DNA of 64,000 bases from positions 1,246-65,245 of the forward strand of contig NZ_AQXB01000008.1 of assembly GCF_000375365.1 (NCBI RefSeq), written 5' to 3'. Positions within the stretch are counted from its first letter, which is position 1. Each line of letters opens with the position of its first letter. The stretch is from Corynebacterium mastitidis DSM 44356. Its GTDB lineage: Bacteria > Actinomycetota > Actinomycetes > Mycobacteriales > Mycobacteriaceae. Below, piece by piece: positions 16,707 to 27,742 of the stretch. The notes under the pieces were generated by a model. That model worked only from the letters and a program-made list of their open reading frames with translations, was not told the origin of the DNA and did not search any database. The translations under genes and the position numbers were made by a program.

Positions 16707-17746
16707 CGGCGCGGGCGTCGCACCGGCCTGCCCAGCAGCTCGGCGGCGGCGCGGGCGGCCTCCCGGGCGGCGGGCCCCACCCCGGCGAGGGTGGCCGAGC
16801 CGGGGTAGGCCCAGTCCCCGTAGCCCACGAGGAACAGGCCGGGCACGCGGGGTTCCCCGTGGCGCAGGAGGGGGCGGACGGGGCCGAGGGCCGGGCGGAA
16901 GCCCGTGCACCAGATCAGGTGCTCCGCCGGGATCTCGCTCAGCGAGGAAAACATGGGGGTGGCGGCGAGGCGGCCGGAGTCGCGGGCGGTGCGCACCTCG
17001 GGGGTGACCACGATGTCTCCCAGGGCGGAGTCCGCCCCGGGATCGGGCTCGCCCCGGGCGATGGCGGCGGCCCGCTCGCGGTTGCGGTGGAAGAGCACCC
17101 GCCCGTCCACGTCGTCCGGCATCCAGCGGGGCGGGCGCCGGGTGTACCAGGTCACCGCGCGCACGGCGGGATCGTCCGTAAGCTCCGCGGCGATCTGCGC
17201 GCCGGAGTTCGCCCCGCCCACCACGGCCACCGTGGAGCCCCGGAACGGGCCGGGGCCGGGGTAGCCCGCCGAGTGCCACTGGGTGCCGGGAAAGGAGCCC
17301 GGGTAGGCGGGGACAAAGGGCGCGGACCACGTTCCGGTGGCGGCGATCACCACCTCCGCCGTCCAGGAGCGGTCCGGGTGCGCGGTGCGCAGGCGAAAGC
17401 GGCCGCCCGCGTGGGCGACCTCGCGCACGCGCACGGGGCGCTCCACGGGGATCCGGTAGCGGCGCTCGTAGGCGGCGAGGTAGCCGATCACGTGCGAGGC
17501 CGGAGGGAAACCGGGGTGGCTCGGCATGGGCATGCCCGGCAGGTTGGAAAAGCCCGCGGTGGAAAAGAGCCGCAGCGAGGGCCAGCCGTGGCGCCAGGCG
17601 CCGCCGGGGGCGGGCTGATCGTCCAGGACCAGCGCGTCTATCCCTGCCTTGAGCAGGTAGTACGCGGTGGCCAGGCCGGCCTGCCCGCCGCCGAGGACGA
17701 TGACCTCGCGGTGGCGTTGCGGGTGCGGGGAGCGCAGGGGAATCAC
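16703..17746 (-). CDS. Flavin-containing monooxygenase / pyridine-nucleotide oxidoreductase
   Basis: A 347-residue FMO-like protein with an N-terminal FAD fingerprint (VIVLGGGQAGLATAYYLLKAG), a second dinucleotide motif (VAVVGGANSGAQIAAEL, residues ~170) and the ATGTWSAPFVPAYPG segment typical of CzcO/TrkA-type flavoproteins. The reaction is unknown. GTG 17746 lies six bases after TATAGT, predicting a leaderless transcript. It converges on the MBL gene with a four-base overlap. Confidence 0.82.
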   Translation of the reverse strand: MIPLRSPHPQRHREVIVLGGGQAGLATAYYLLKAGIDALVLDDQPAPGGAWRHGWPSLRLFSTAGFSNLPGMPMPSHPGFPPASHVIGYLAAYERRYRIPVERPVRVREVAHAGGRFRLRTAHPDRSWTAEVVIAATGTWSAPFVPAYPGSFPGTQWHSAGYPGPGPFRGSTVAVVGGANSGAQIAAELTDDPAVRAVTWYTRRPPRWMPDDVDGRVLFHRNRERAAAIARGEPDPGADSALGDIVVTPEVRTARDSGRLAATPMFSSLSEIPAEHLIWCTGFRPALGPVRPLLRHGEPRVPGLFLVGYGDWAYPGSATLAGVGPAAREAARAAAELLGRPVRRPRR

Positions 17747-17782
17747 GGGGCCACTATAGGACGGCGGCCCTCCGGCGCGGTC

Positions 17783-18652
17783 CTATGCGGCCCCCAGCAC
17801 GGCGTTGTCGATCAGCCGCACCCCGCCCACGGTGGCCGCCACCAGCGCCAGGGCGGGCGCGGCCAGGGGCGCGGAGAGGGCGGCGCCGTCCAGCGGCTCC
17901 AGGGTGCCGGGATCGACCACCACCAGGTAGTCCAGGTCCACGCCCGGGGAGTCTCCGAGGCCCCGCCGCGCGCGGTCGAGGTCCAGGGGGCGGCGCGCGG
18001 CGGCGCGCTCCTGGAGCCCGAAGAGGGTGCGCGAGAGCGCCAGGGCGTGGCGGCGGGCTGTAGGCGAGAGGCGCTGGTTGCGGCTGGACTCCGCCAGTCC
18101 GTCCTCGGCCCGCGCGATGGGGACCTCCTCGATGCGGACGGGAAAGTTGAGGTCGCGCACCAGGCGGCGCACGATGGCCACCTGCTGCGCGTCCTTGCTG
18201 CCAAAGTAGGCGCGGGTGGGCCGGACGAGGTGAAAGAGCTTGGACACCACGGTGGCCACGCCGTCGAAGTGGCCGGGGCGGCTGGCTCCCTCCAGCACGG
18301 ACCCCATCGCGCCGGTGCGCACCCACAGCCGCGGCTCGCCCTCGGGGTACATCTCCGCCACGTCGGGCAGGAACACCACGTGCGCGCCGAGCCCGTCGAG
18401 GAAGGCGACGTCGGCCTCCGGCTGGCGCGGGTAGAGGCGGTAGTCCTCGCAGTCCCCGTTGCGGGAGAACTGAAGGGGGTTGACAAAGACGCTCACCGCC
18501 ACCCGGTCGTTGTCCCGGAGCGCCTGGCGGATCAGGGTGCCGTGCCCCTGGTGGAGGGCGCCCATCGTGGGCACCAGGCCGAGGGAGTCGGTGGGCGCGG
18601 CCTCGAGGGCGTCGCGCAGCTCCGCGGTGGTGCGGCACACGGTGATCGTCAC
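17783..18652 (-). CDS. panC: Pantothenate synthetase
   Basis: A 289-residue ATP-dependent ligase joining pantoate and beta-alanine to make vitamin B5. The nucleotide-binding pair [11 protein letters not shown] and the KMSKS-like SSRNQRLSP are present, as is [21 protein letters not shown] 18652 overlaps the panB stop (GTGA), so the frame extension upstream is discarded. Operon order panB-panC is the usual one in corynebacteria. Confidence 0.95.
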   Translation of the reverse strand: MTITVCRTTAELRDALEAAPTDSLGLVPTMGALHQGHGTLIRQALRDNDRVAVSVFVNPLQFSRNGDCEDYRLYPRQPEADVAFLDGLGAHVVFLPDVAEMYPEGEPRLWVRTGAMGSVLEGASRPGHFDGVATVVSKLFHLVRPTRAYFGSKDAQQVAIVRRLVRDLNFPVRIEEVPIARAEDGLAESSRNQRLSPTARRHALALSRTLFGLQERAAARRPLDLDRARRGLGDSPGVDLDYLVVVDPGTLEPLDGAALSAPLAAPALALVAATVGGVRLIDNAVLGAA

Positions 18653-19470
18653 GGCTTCTCCTCGAAGGACTCCGCCGCCTGGGGGAAGGTGGAGGCCTGC
18701 ACGTCGCGGATGTAGGCGCGGGCGGCCCGGTCCAGCTCCTCCCCGAGGTGGGCGTAGGCGCGCACAAAGCGCGGCGTGCGGCCCCGGGTGAGGCCGAAGG
18801 CGTCCGTCCACACGAGGATCTGCCCGTCCGTGCCCGCCCCGGCCCCGATGCCGATGGTGGGCACGGCCAGCCCCGCGCTGATCGACTCCGCCGTGGCGGC
18901 GGGCACCATCTCAAAGACCATTGCGCACACGCCCGCCTCCTGGATCGCGTGGGCGTCCGCGCGCAGCTTCTCGGCGGCCTCACCCCGGCCCTGCACCACG
19001 TGCCCGCCCAGGGCGTGCTCGGACTGCGGGGTGTAGCCCAGGTGGCCCACCACGGGAATGCCCGCCCGGACGAGCGCGGCGATGGTGGGGGCGATCTCCG
19101 CGCCGCCCTCGATCTTCACGGCGGCCACCCCGCATTCCTTCATGAAGCGCGCGGCGGTGGCCAGGGCCTGGGCCGGGCCGGACTCGTAGCTGCCAAAGGG
19201 GAGGTCGGCCACCACGAAGGCGCGCCGCGCGGCCCCCGCCACGGCGCGGGCCATGGGGATCAGCTCGTCCACCGTGATGGGCAGGGTGGAGGAGTGCCCG
19301 AGCACCACGTTGGCGGCGGAGTCGCCCACCAGCAGCATGTCCACCCCGGCCTCGTCGAAGATGCCGGAGGTGAGGGCGTCGTAGCTGGTCAGCGCCGTGA
19401 TCTTGCGCCCTTGTTCCTTTGCCTGAAGGAGGTGGCGGGTACGCACCCGGCCCTTGGAGATGTGTGCCAT
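18649..19470 (-). CDS. panB: 3-methyl-2-oxobutanoate hydroxymethyltransferase
   Basis: A 273-residue (beta/alpha)8 enzyme making ketopantoate from alpha-ketoisovalerate and methylene-tetrahydrofolate. Signatures: [48 protein letters not shown] and IGIGAG. ATG 19470 is chosen (MAHISKGRV) because TACACT ends six bases upstream, i.e. leaderless; the open frame further upstream is not needed. It is divergent from the MFS gene. Confidence 0.95.
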   Translation of the reverse strand: MAHISKGRVRTRHLLQAKEQGRKITALTSYDALTSGIFDEAGVDMLLVGDSAANVVLGHSSTLPITVDELIPMARAVAGAARRAFVVADLPFGSYESGPAQALATAARFMKECGVAAVKIEGGAEIAPTIAALVRAGIPVVGHLGYTPQSEHALGGHVVQGRGEAAEKLRADAHAIQEAGVCAMVFEMVPAATAESISAGLAVPTIGIGAGAGTDGQILVWTDAFGLTRGRTPRFVRAYAHLGEELDRAARAYIRDVQASTFPQAAESFEEKP

Positions 19471-19540
19471 GGGAAGAGTGTAACCGATGGGTTTTCTCCC
19501 CTTCTCGTGTCTCACGTCACTCACGCGTACCATCCTTGCT

Positions 19541-21695
<2,155 letters not shown>

Positions 21696-21741
21696 GGGCT
21701 GAGCTCTCGGCCCCGTCCCCTCCGAGCCCCGCGCCGCGCGG

Positions 21742-22809
21742 CTACTGCTCCTCGGCGGGGGCCTCCTGGGGAGCCTGCCCCTGATCCTCCTGCGCGGCCT
21801 CCTGTGCCTCCTGGGCGGCGGGGTCACCCTCCGGGCCCGCGACCTCCTGCGGCATGGGCGGCTGCTCGGGGTGCCCGTTTTCCAGGGACTGCTCGATGGC
21901 CTCCTTGAGCGAGTCGTAGTCGTTCCCCAGCACCGGGACGCCGTTAATCACAAAGGTGGGCACGCTGGTCACGCCCACGTAGCTCGCGTAGGTCATGGCC
22001 TGCACGATGGTGCCCGCGTACTTGCCGGATTCCACCTCGGAGCGGAACCTGGCGATGTCCGGAACCCCGGCCTGCTCGGCAAAGCCCACGAAGTCATCCA
22101 GCGTGTGCTCGGGGTGCTCCTTGCCCTCGAAGGAGGCGTACACGGCGCGCGTGAACTCCCAGAACTTGCCCTGCGCGGCCGCCGCGCGGCCCGCCTGTGC
22201 GCCCAGGAAGGAGTTCTCGTTCACCAGCGGAAAGTCGTTCCACTCCAGGCGCACCCGGCCGCTGTTGACGTATTCGTCGATGATCCTGGGCTCCGCGTCC
22301 CGCTTGTAGGCGGCGCACACGGGGCACTCGAGGTCCCCGAAGTAGGAGACCACCACCTTGGCGTCCGTGGGGCCCTGAGCAAAGGGATCGTCGGGGTTCA
22401 CCCGGTGCACGTCGGCCAGGGAACGCATCGGGCCGCCGGGCCCGCCGATGTAGGAGGCCGCCTCGGCGTCGGTGCCCGAGCGCATGTTCGTGCCCAGCAG
22501 GAAGCCGCCCGCCCCGGCGGCCAGGGCGATCACCGTTAACGTGCCGATGGCGGCCTTGGCCCAGCCGGGAACCGGGCCGGACTTCTCTGCTTCCTTGGTG
22601 CCCTCAGTACCCGCAGTGCCTTCGGAAACCTCGCCGTTCTCGGGCTCCGGGGCGGGCGTGGCCGCGGCCTCGGCCGAGGCGTCGGGAGAAGGGGAGGGGG
22701 CGGCGTGCCTCGCCTCGGACGCCTCCCGCGCCGGGCGCGCCGCCGGGGTGGCGGCGGAATCGACGCCGTCCGCGGAGGAGGGGTGATCGGGGTTGTTCTC
22801 GTTAGCCAT
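21742..22809 (-). CDS. DsbA-like membrane-anchored thioredoxin-fold protein
   Basis: A 355-residue protein: an acidic Pro/Ala-rich cytoplasmic N terminus (residues 1-80), one membrane helix (~85-107) and an extracytoplasmic DsbA/thioredoxin_4 domain with active site CPVC (Cys162, Cys165) and cis-Pro in SVPTFVI. It is expected to form or shuffle disulfides in exported proteins. It ends in a Gln/Glu/Pro-rich tail. ATG 22809 is seven bases after TAGACT, so although it is downstream of the DUF2304 gene it has its own leaderless promoter. Confidence 0.88.
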   Translation of the reverse strand: MANENNPDHPSSADGVDSAATPAARPAREASEARHAAPSPSPDASAEAAATPAPEPENGEVSEGTAGTEGTKEAEKSGPVPGWAKAAIGTLTVIALAAGAGGFLLGTNMRSGTDAEAASYIGGPGGPMRSLADVHRVNPDDPFAQGPTDAKVVVSYFGDLECPVCAAYKRDAEPRIIDEYVNSGRVRLEWNDFPLVNENSFLGAQAGRAAAAQGKFWEFTRAVYASFEGKEHPEHTLDDFVGFAEQAGVPDIARFRSEVESGKYAGTIVQAMTYASYVGVTSVPTFVINGVPVLGNDYDSLKEAIEQSLENGHPEQPPMPQEVAGPEGDPAAQEAQEAAQEDQGQAPQEAPAEEQ

Positions 22810-22827
22810 GCGCACGAGTCTAACCGC

Positions 22828-23181
22828 TTAGCGCAGGCCCTCGTCCTCCGGGCGGATGGCGTTTTGCAGGGCCACGGCGCGGGCCAGGCGGGAGTAGCGC
22901 AGCTCGAGCTCCCTAAAGCGTACATAGGTGGACATGGTGACGAACATGAACGCCACCACCACGCCGTAGAGCAGCAGATCCGTGCCGCGATCCACGCCCA
23001 CCCAGTTGGCGATCACGGTGAGGTCGTCCGGGCGCAGCACCGCCCAGATGCATACCGCGATAAAGAGCACGAAGGAGATCTTCACGTAGGCCTTGGCGCG
23101 GGCCTTCCGGCGGTGGCTGATGAAGTACCACACGAGGCCGATGGTGGCCAACAGCAGGATGATCTGAATCAGGGCGGTCAC
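22828..23181 (-). CDS. DUF2304 small membrane protein (glycosyltransferase partner)
   Basis: 117 residues with three hydrophobic segments and a charged tail. It resembles Rv3632 of M. tuberculosis, which I recall as the small partner that stimulates the polyprenyl-phosphate glycosyltransferase PpgS. Its ATG overlaps the stop of the PpgS-like gene (ATGA, 23178-23181), so the pair is translated together. Function assigned by family and context. Confidence 0.82.
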   Translation of the reverse strand: MTALIQIILLLATIGLVWYFISHRRKARAKAYVKISFVLFIAVCIWAVLRPDDLTVIANWVGVDRGTDLLLYGVVVAFMFVTMSTYVRFRELELRYSRLARAVALQNAIRPEDEGLR

Positions 23182-23867
23182 GGGAGCCTCCTTGCGAGTA
23201 GCTCGTCGGCCAGGATATTCACGCCGTTGAACAGGGACTGCCCCTTGCTCAGGGAGTATTCCGTGTAGAGGATCTCCACGGGCTGCTCCGTCACGCGCCA
23301 GCCCAGGTCGTCCATGAGGGCCACGAACTCCGAGGCGTGGGACATGCCGTTCATTCTCAGGTTGAGCTGATCGGCCACCTTCTTGTTGAAGGCGCGCAGG
23401 CCGTTGTGGGCGTCGGTGAGTCCCAGGCGGCGGGTGCGCGGGGAGAGCGCCACCACGGTCTTGAGCACCACCCGCTTGATCCAGGGCACCTGGTCTGTCT
23501 CGCTGCGGGGGCGGCCAAAGCGGGTGCCCACCACGATGTCGATGGGCTCGGAGCGCAGCCGGGCCACCATGCTCAGGACGTCCTTGACCTGGTGCTGGCC
23601 GTCGGCGTCGAAGGTGACAAAGTAGCGCGCGCCGGGCTGGGAGCGGGCGTACTCCACGCCGGTTTGGATGGCGGCGCCCTGCCCCAGGTTCACCGGGTGG
23701 TTGACCAGGTGGGCGCCCGCCCGGTGGATGGCGTCGGCGGAGTTATCCGCCGAGCCGTCGTTGACGGCCACGATGTTGGGAAAGGTCTCGCGGGCCTGGC
23801 TGATGACGTCACCGATGACGGTGCCCTCGTTAAAGCAGGGGACGATCAACCACGTGTCTTCATTCAT
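23178..23867 (-). CDS. PpgS-like polyprenyl-phosphate glycosyltransferase (GT2)
   Basis: A 229-residue GT2 enzyme of the DPM1/PpgS group, without membrane helices. Motifs: LIVPCFNEG, VNDGSADNS, the DxD-like FDADGQHQVKD and GTRFGRPRSE. Such enzymes load a sugar on polyprenyl phosphate at the inner face of the membrane. Overlapping with the DUF2304 partner and next to a flippase, it fits the known mycobacterial system that adds galactosamine to arabinogalactan; the sugar here is unknown. Confidence 0.85.
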   Translation of the reverse strand: MNEDTWLIVPCFNEGTVIGDVISQARETFPNIVAVNDGSADNSADAIHRAGAHLVNHPVNLGQGAAIQTGVEYARSQPGARYFVTFDADGQHQVKDVLSMVARLRSEPIDIVVGTRFGRPRSETDQVPWIKRVVLKTVVALSPRTRRLGLTDAHNGLRAFNKKVADQLNLRMNGMSHASEFVALMDDLGWRVTEQPVEILYTEYSLSKGQSLFNGVNILADELLARRLP

Positions 23868-23880
23868 GATGCCTCACATA

Positions 23881-24720
23881 CTAATGGGCGTTCCGCTTTC
23901 TATGGAACAACCACGCGTGGGCGCGCCGCAGAAGCCACAGGGGCAGGAGGCGGTAGGTGTTGCGCGCCGCGAGGTTGAACCAGGAGCGCGGCTTGCCGAT
24001 GAGCCCGTAGGAGACGAGGTTGCGCTGCATGCGCCGCTCCACGGCGAACATCTCGCGGCCGGTGCGGCGCCGGAGCTGCGCGGCGGAGACGCGGAAGTAG
24101 GTCAGCGGCTCCGGCAGGTTGTGGAAGCGCGCCCCGGTGGCCAGGGCGCGGGCGAAGAGGTCGTAGTCCTCCATGTAGTGCACGTCGCGGTAGTTGCCCG
24201 CCTTGTGGACGGCGCGGGCGCGCATCATCACCGAGGGGTGGTTGATGGGGGAACTCATCTTGGCGTAGCGGGCCAGCTCCTCGTGGCGCTCCGGCAGGCT
24301 GCGGATCGCCGTGACCCGATCGGGGGAGTCCTCGAACTCGGCCATCGCGGTGCCCAGGATGTCCACCTCCGGGTGGCGCTCGAGGAAGGCGCACTGCTTT
24401 TCAAAGCGCTGCGGGTCCGCGATGTCGTCCGTGTCCAGCCGGGCGATGAGGTCGTCGGACAGCGCCTCCACCCCGGCGGCGGAGGCCAGCCCGCCGCCCA
24501 CGTTGCGGGGCAGGCGCACGATGGTGGCCTCGGGGTGCTCGGCGGCGAATCCCTCGATCACCTCCGTGAGCTGGAGGGATACGGGGCCGTCCTGGACGAT
24601 GGCGATGTGGTCCGCGCGGCGGGTCTGGGCGGCAAGGGACTCAAGGGAGGCGCGCACCTGGTCGGGCACGGAACCGTGGTAGAGGAGGGCGAAAGCTCCG
24701 AGAGTGGACATGCCGCTCAT
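23881..24720 (-). CDS. GT2 family glycosyltransferase
   Basis: A 279-residue GT-A fold glycosyltransferase: the N terminus ALLYHGSVPDQVRASLESLAAQT, acceptor/donor motif IARLDTDDIADPQRFEKQ (DxD-like DTDD) and the ED motif in YMEDYDLFARAL. No membrane helix. Resembles amylovoran/teichuronic-type AmsE transferases. It starts one base after the flippase stop (TAA-C-ATG) and ends 13 bases before the PpgS-like gene, so it lies inside the operon. A second in-frame ATG (24711) is possible. Confidence 0.85.
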   Translation of the reverse strand: MSGMSTLGAFALLYHGSVPDQVRASLESLAAQTRRADHIAIVQDGPVSLQLTEVIEGFAAEHPEATIVRLPRNVGGGLASAAGVEALSDDLIARLDTDDIADPQRFEKQCAFLERHPEVDILGTAMAEFEDSPDRVTAIRSLPERHEELARYAKMSSPINHPSVMMRARAVHKAGNYRDVHYMEDYDLFARALATGARFHNLPEPLTYFRVSAAQLRRRTGREMFAVERRMQRNLVSYGLIGKPRSWFNLAARNTYRLLPLWLLRRAHAWLFHRKRNAH

Positions 24721-24721
24721 G

Positions 24722-26014
24722 TTAGTGCCGGTGCCGCCCCGCGCGTGCGGCGCGGGTGGGGCTCGCCCCGGTGCCCGTGGCGGGTCCGGCGCGCAGGGCG
24801 CCGAGGTGCACGAGCGCGCCGAGGATGGGGCCCGCAGTCAGTGCCAGCGGGATGGTGCGCAGGGGGTCGGAGCCGTACCACAGCACCGCGCACACCGTGG
24901 CGGAGGCGGCCACCCACCCGGCGACGTAGAGCCGGTGCCGCTCGGCGGCGATGGTGGCCGACCCGGTGATGACGAGCACCCCGGTGCAGGAGGAGGCGAA
25001 GGTCAGGGCGGCCAGCAGGGGGCCGGGGACGGCGTAGGCGGGGTCGTGATCCCACCCGACGCCCAGGATCCAGGGGCCGATGAGCCAGGCTAGCCCGGCG
25101 CCCGCCGCGCCCACGGCGAGGGAGGCCGCCGCCGGGGCGGCGACGGCCTGGCGCATCCGCGCGCGGTGTCGCACGAAGTACACGATGAGGGCGGACTGGA
25201 AGCGCTGCAGGGGAACCAGGATGGGGGCGCGGGTGAGGGAGACGGCCAGCATGATCCCGGTGAGCGCCACCCCGGTATCCGCGGTGGGTTCCTCCATGGT
25301 CACCTGGATCAGCGGTGCCACGCCGGTGATGATGACCGCCGAGGCGCCGGTGGCCACCATCGCGGCTCCGGCGCGGCGAGAAAAGTCCCCCAGGAACACC
25401 GGGCCGGGGGTGCGCAGGTGCGCCCGCGCCGCGGGGTCCGCCGCCAGGATGATCAGCCAGCTCAGCGTGCCCACCACCGTGATGACGAGGAAGGGGAGGA
25501 TGTTCCAGCCGAAGAGCGCGGCGAGCGCGCTCAGGGCGAAGCGAATCCCGGAGTCGAGCGCGATGAGCCGGGCGTACTGGGGCCACCGCTCCCAGCCCGA
25601 GAGCGCGCCGGAGAGCACGGCCTGGAAGGCGTAGAGGCACAGGCCCAGGGCGAGCAGGCCGCTGCCGGTCATGTGGTGATCTCCAAGGATGCGGGAGACC
25701 CAGAGCGGCTCCGTGACGAGGCTCAGCGCCGCGGCGCCGAGGCCGACGAGGAGCGCGAAGTGCCAGGGGGCCAGGGCGTGCGAATGCTTTTCGATACCCC
25801 CTCGGGGGTACAGGTGAGCCTCTTCCTTCTGCGCCGAGATCGTGCGCGTGGTCTCTTGCATGATGCCGTCGAGGATGCCGGTGCAGGCGAAGAAGAGGCC
25901 CCAGTATGCCTGAAAGTGCTTACCTGCCTCCTCGTCCAGCGTCCGGGTGGCCACGATGACCACGAGAAACCCCGAGAGGGCGGCGAAAACGGTGGCGGCG
26001 CTGAGGGACTTCAT
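24722..26014 (-). CDS. Wzx/MurJ-like polysaccharide flippase
   Basis: A 430-residue integral membrane protein with 12-14 helices. The N terminus (MKSLSAATVFAALSGFLVVIVATRTL) and overall pattern are those of the polysaccharide transporter/MVF superfamily, proteins that flip lipid-linked sugars. ATG 26014 follows GGGAG by seven to eight bases; the longer frame to 26083 is dropped. It heads an operon with two GT2 enzymes and the DUF2304 partner. Length and position recall Rv3630 next to ppgS in M. tuberculosis (memory, unverified). Confidence 0.78.
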   Translation of the reverse strand: MKSLSAATVFAALSGFLVVIVATRTLDEEAGKHFQAYWGLFFACTGILDGIMQETTRTISAQKEEAHLYPRGGIEKHSHALAPWHFALLVGLGAAALSLVTEPLWVSRILGDHHMTGSGLLALGLCLYAFQAVLSGALSGWERWPQYARLIALDSGIRFALSALAALFGWNILPFLVITVVGTLSWLIILAADPAARAHLRTPGPVFLGDFSRRAGAAMVATGASAVIITGVAPLIQVTMEEPTADTGVALTGIMLAVSLTRAPILVPLQRFQSALIVYFVRHRARMRQAVAAPAAASLAVGAAGAGLAWLIGPWILGVGWDHDPAYAVPGPLLAALTFASSCTGVLVITGSATIAAERHRLYVAGWVAASATVCAVLWYGSDPLRTIPLALTAGPILGALVHLGALRAGPATGTGASPTRAARAGRHRH

Positions 26015-26265
26015 AGATACACTCCCGTATCTAGAGCGGTTTGGGCGGGGAGGGATGCAGCGGGTAACATCGTGAGCGATCATACGCGCGGGATTTTTTC
26101 TCCCGGGTGTGGCTGTAGCACTTGCACAGCCTCAGATGTCTGCTAACTTGTAGAGCATATTGTTTTCCAAGCGGCGTCACAGGAGTACACCGGTGAACCG
26201 CTAGAGAGTATTAAGCCAGGTTGCGCCGTAGGTGCGGCCGCAACGAGACGAAAGTGAAATCGAGC

Positions 26266-26748
26266 ATGAAGAAGCTTAGTGCTGGCTTCACCGCTGGCCT
26301 TTGCGCTCTGGCGATGGGCGTAGCTCCCGCGCATGCTTCCGCCACCGTGTACATGGAGGAGCAGTCCTACTCCTACGCCGCGCGTTACATCATGATGGTG
26401 CCCACGGAGATCATCGTCTCCGTGGCCGACGTCTTTGATGACGGCTCCGCCGCCCCCCAGGAGGAGGCCGCTCCCGCCGAGGCTGAGGCTCCTGCGGAGG
26501 CAGAGGCCCCCGCCGAGGACGCCGAGACCCAGGCCGGGGAGCTTTCCGTGGACGACCTCCACGAGGGCGATACCTTTAGCAGCCAGATGGTGCAGCTCGC
26601 CGGCAAGACCATCGACAGCGCCACCAGCAGCAAGAGCCGCGGCGGCTCCATCCATGCCGTGACCACCTACGAGGACGGCACCGTCCTCAACTTCGCCAAG
26701 GAGATGGCCGAGAGCGAGTACAAGCTCATGAGCATCGAGAAGGCATAA
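26266..26748 (+). CDS. Secreted acidic hypothetical protein
   Basis: 160 residues starting with a signal peptide (MKKLSAGFTAGLCALAMG...AHASA), then a short aromatic segment (YMEEQSYSYAARYIMM), a Glu/Ala/Pro low-complexity stretch (AEAEAPAE repeats, residues ~65-90) and a C-terminal ~65-residue domain containing DLHEGDTFSSQMVQLAGKT. No anchor motif. Not recognised. ATG 26266 is chosen as the start of the signal peptide. Flanked by a strong bidirectional hairpin and by the sortase gene. Confidence 0.75.
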   Translation: MKKLSAGFTAGLCALAMGVAPAHASATVYMEEQSYSYAARYIMMVPTEIIVSVADVFDDGSAAPQEEAAPAEAEAPAEAEAPAEDAETQAGELSVDDLHEGDTFSSQMVQLAGKTIDSATSSKSRGGSIHAVTTYEDGTVLNFAKEMAESEYKLMSIEKA

Positions 26749-26767
26749 GGCTCCTTCCCAGGATCGC

Positions 26768-26802
26768 AAAAAGGCACGAGGGCGCGCCCCTCGTGCCTTT
26801 TT
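26768..26802 (+). terminator. Terminator after the secreted acidic protein
   Basis: A perfect 15-bp stem: AAAAAGGCACGAGGG (26768-26782) and its complement (26788-26802) with a five-base loop and T5 tail. Works on both strands. Confidence 0.9.
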
Positions 26803-26945
26803 GCGTGATCTCCTGCGGCGGCGCGGCGCGCGGGCCGCATAAGGTACGGTCCCGATCCCGTGGTTGCGAGTCCACCGCGCCTCCACGATAATGGCCTTTT
26901 GACTGTGGCCGTGACGGCCTTGACACTCAAGGGAATGAAGAACCA

Positions 26946-27665
26946 ATGAGCAACATGAACAATGCCTCCCCGGTGCCCCACCCGGAGGAGCAGGCAGAAG
27001 CGACGAACAGCACGCAGAAGAAGCGCTGGCCCGCCGTGGCCATCGGCATCGCCATCTTTGCGGTGATCGTCATCGCGGCGGTGTGGGCGCTCGTGGGCGG
27101 CGGAAAGGGCGATAACGAGGCCGCCGATACCGGGGTGTCCACCGCCACCAGCGCCTACGTGGACGATTCCGGCGAGCAGGAGCACGAGCTGGAGCCCGCG
27201 CCGGGCGAGAACGACGCGGTCACCGGCATGCAGATCACCGTGGGTGGCGAGGACAGCGCTGAGGTGGACCCCATCCAGGTGACGGATGATAACTACCTTA
27301 TCCCCCCGCAGGACGTGCAGCGCCTGGGCTGGTACGCCGCCTCCGCCGTGCCGGGCGATAAGGGGCCCGTGGGTTCCTCCGTGATCACCGGGCACATCAA
27401 CTTCGCCGGTCAGGGCGAGGGCTACGCCGCGCGCTTCACCCGCCTGAAGGAGGGCGAGACCTTCACCATCACCGTCAACGGCGAGGAGCGCGAGTTCCGC
27501 GTGACGCAGGCCCCCTACCACGTGACCAAGGGCAACGACTTCGCGGACGTGATGGACGACGCCGACGGCGAGAACCGCGTGGTCCTGGTGACCTGCGGCG
27601 GCGACTGGGTGGGCGGCAACCTGGGCTACGCCGATAACATCATCACGCTGGCCGAGCCGGTGTAG
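26946..27665 (+). CDS. Class E/F-like sortase
   Basis: A 239-residue type-II membrane protein: cytoplasmic N terminus, one helix (~29-50), acidic linker (~55-110) and sortase domain. Catalytic His150 is in ITGHIN and Cys217 in VLVTCGG. The conserved Arg expected about nine residues after the Cys is not seen (GGDWVGGNLGYADNII), which is unusual. Sortases join surface proteins to the wall. No LPXTG protein lies beside it; the surface protein at the left edge lacks the motif. A GAAG site five bases upstream supports ATG 26946. Confidence 0.85.
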   Translation: MSNMNNASPVPHPEEQAEATNSTQKKRWPAVAIGIAIFAVIVIAAVWALVGGGKGDNEAADTGVSTATSAYVDDSGEQEHELEPAPGENDAVTGMQITVGGEDSAEVDPIQVTDDNYLIPPQDVQRLGWYAASAVPGDKGPVGSSVITGHINFAGQGEGYAARFTRLKEGETFTITVNGEEREFRVTQAPYHVTKGNDFADVMDDADGENRVVLVTCGGDWVGGNLGYADNIITLAEPV

Positions 27666-27686
27666 GAGATCGGCAATACGGACGCC

Positions 27687-27725
27687 AAAGGGGCCACCGC
27701 TTTTTAGCGGTGGCCCCTTTTTTTA
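27687..27725 (+). terminator. Terminator of the sortase gene
   Basis: Stem AAAGGGGCCACCGCT (27687-27701) / AGCGGTGGCCCCTTT (27706-27720), loop TTTT, followed by more T. It lies between converging genes and can act on both. Confidence 0.92.
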
Positions 27726-27742
27726 TCGCGGGGGTTGAAGGT

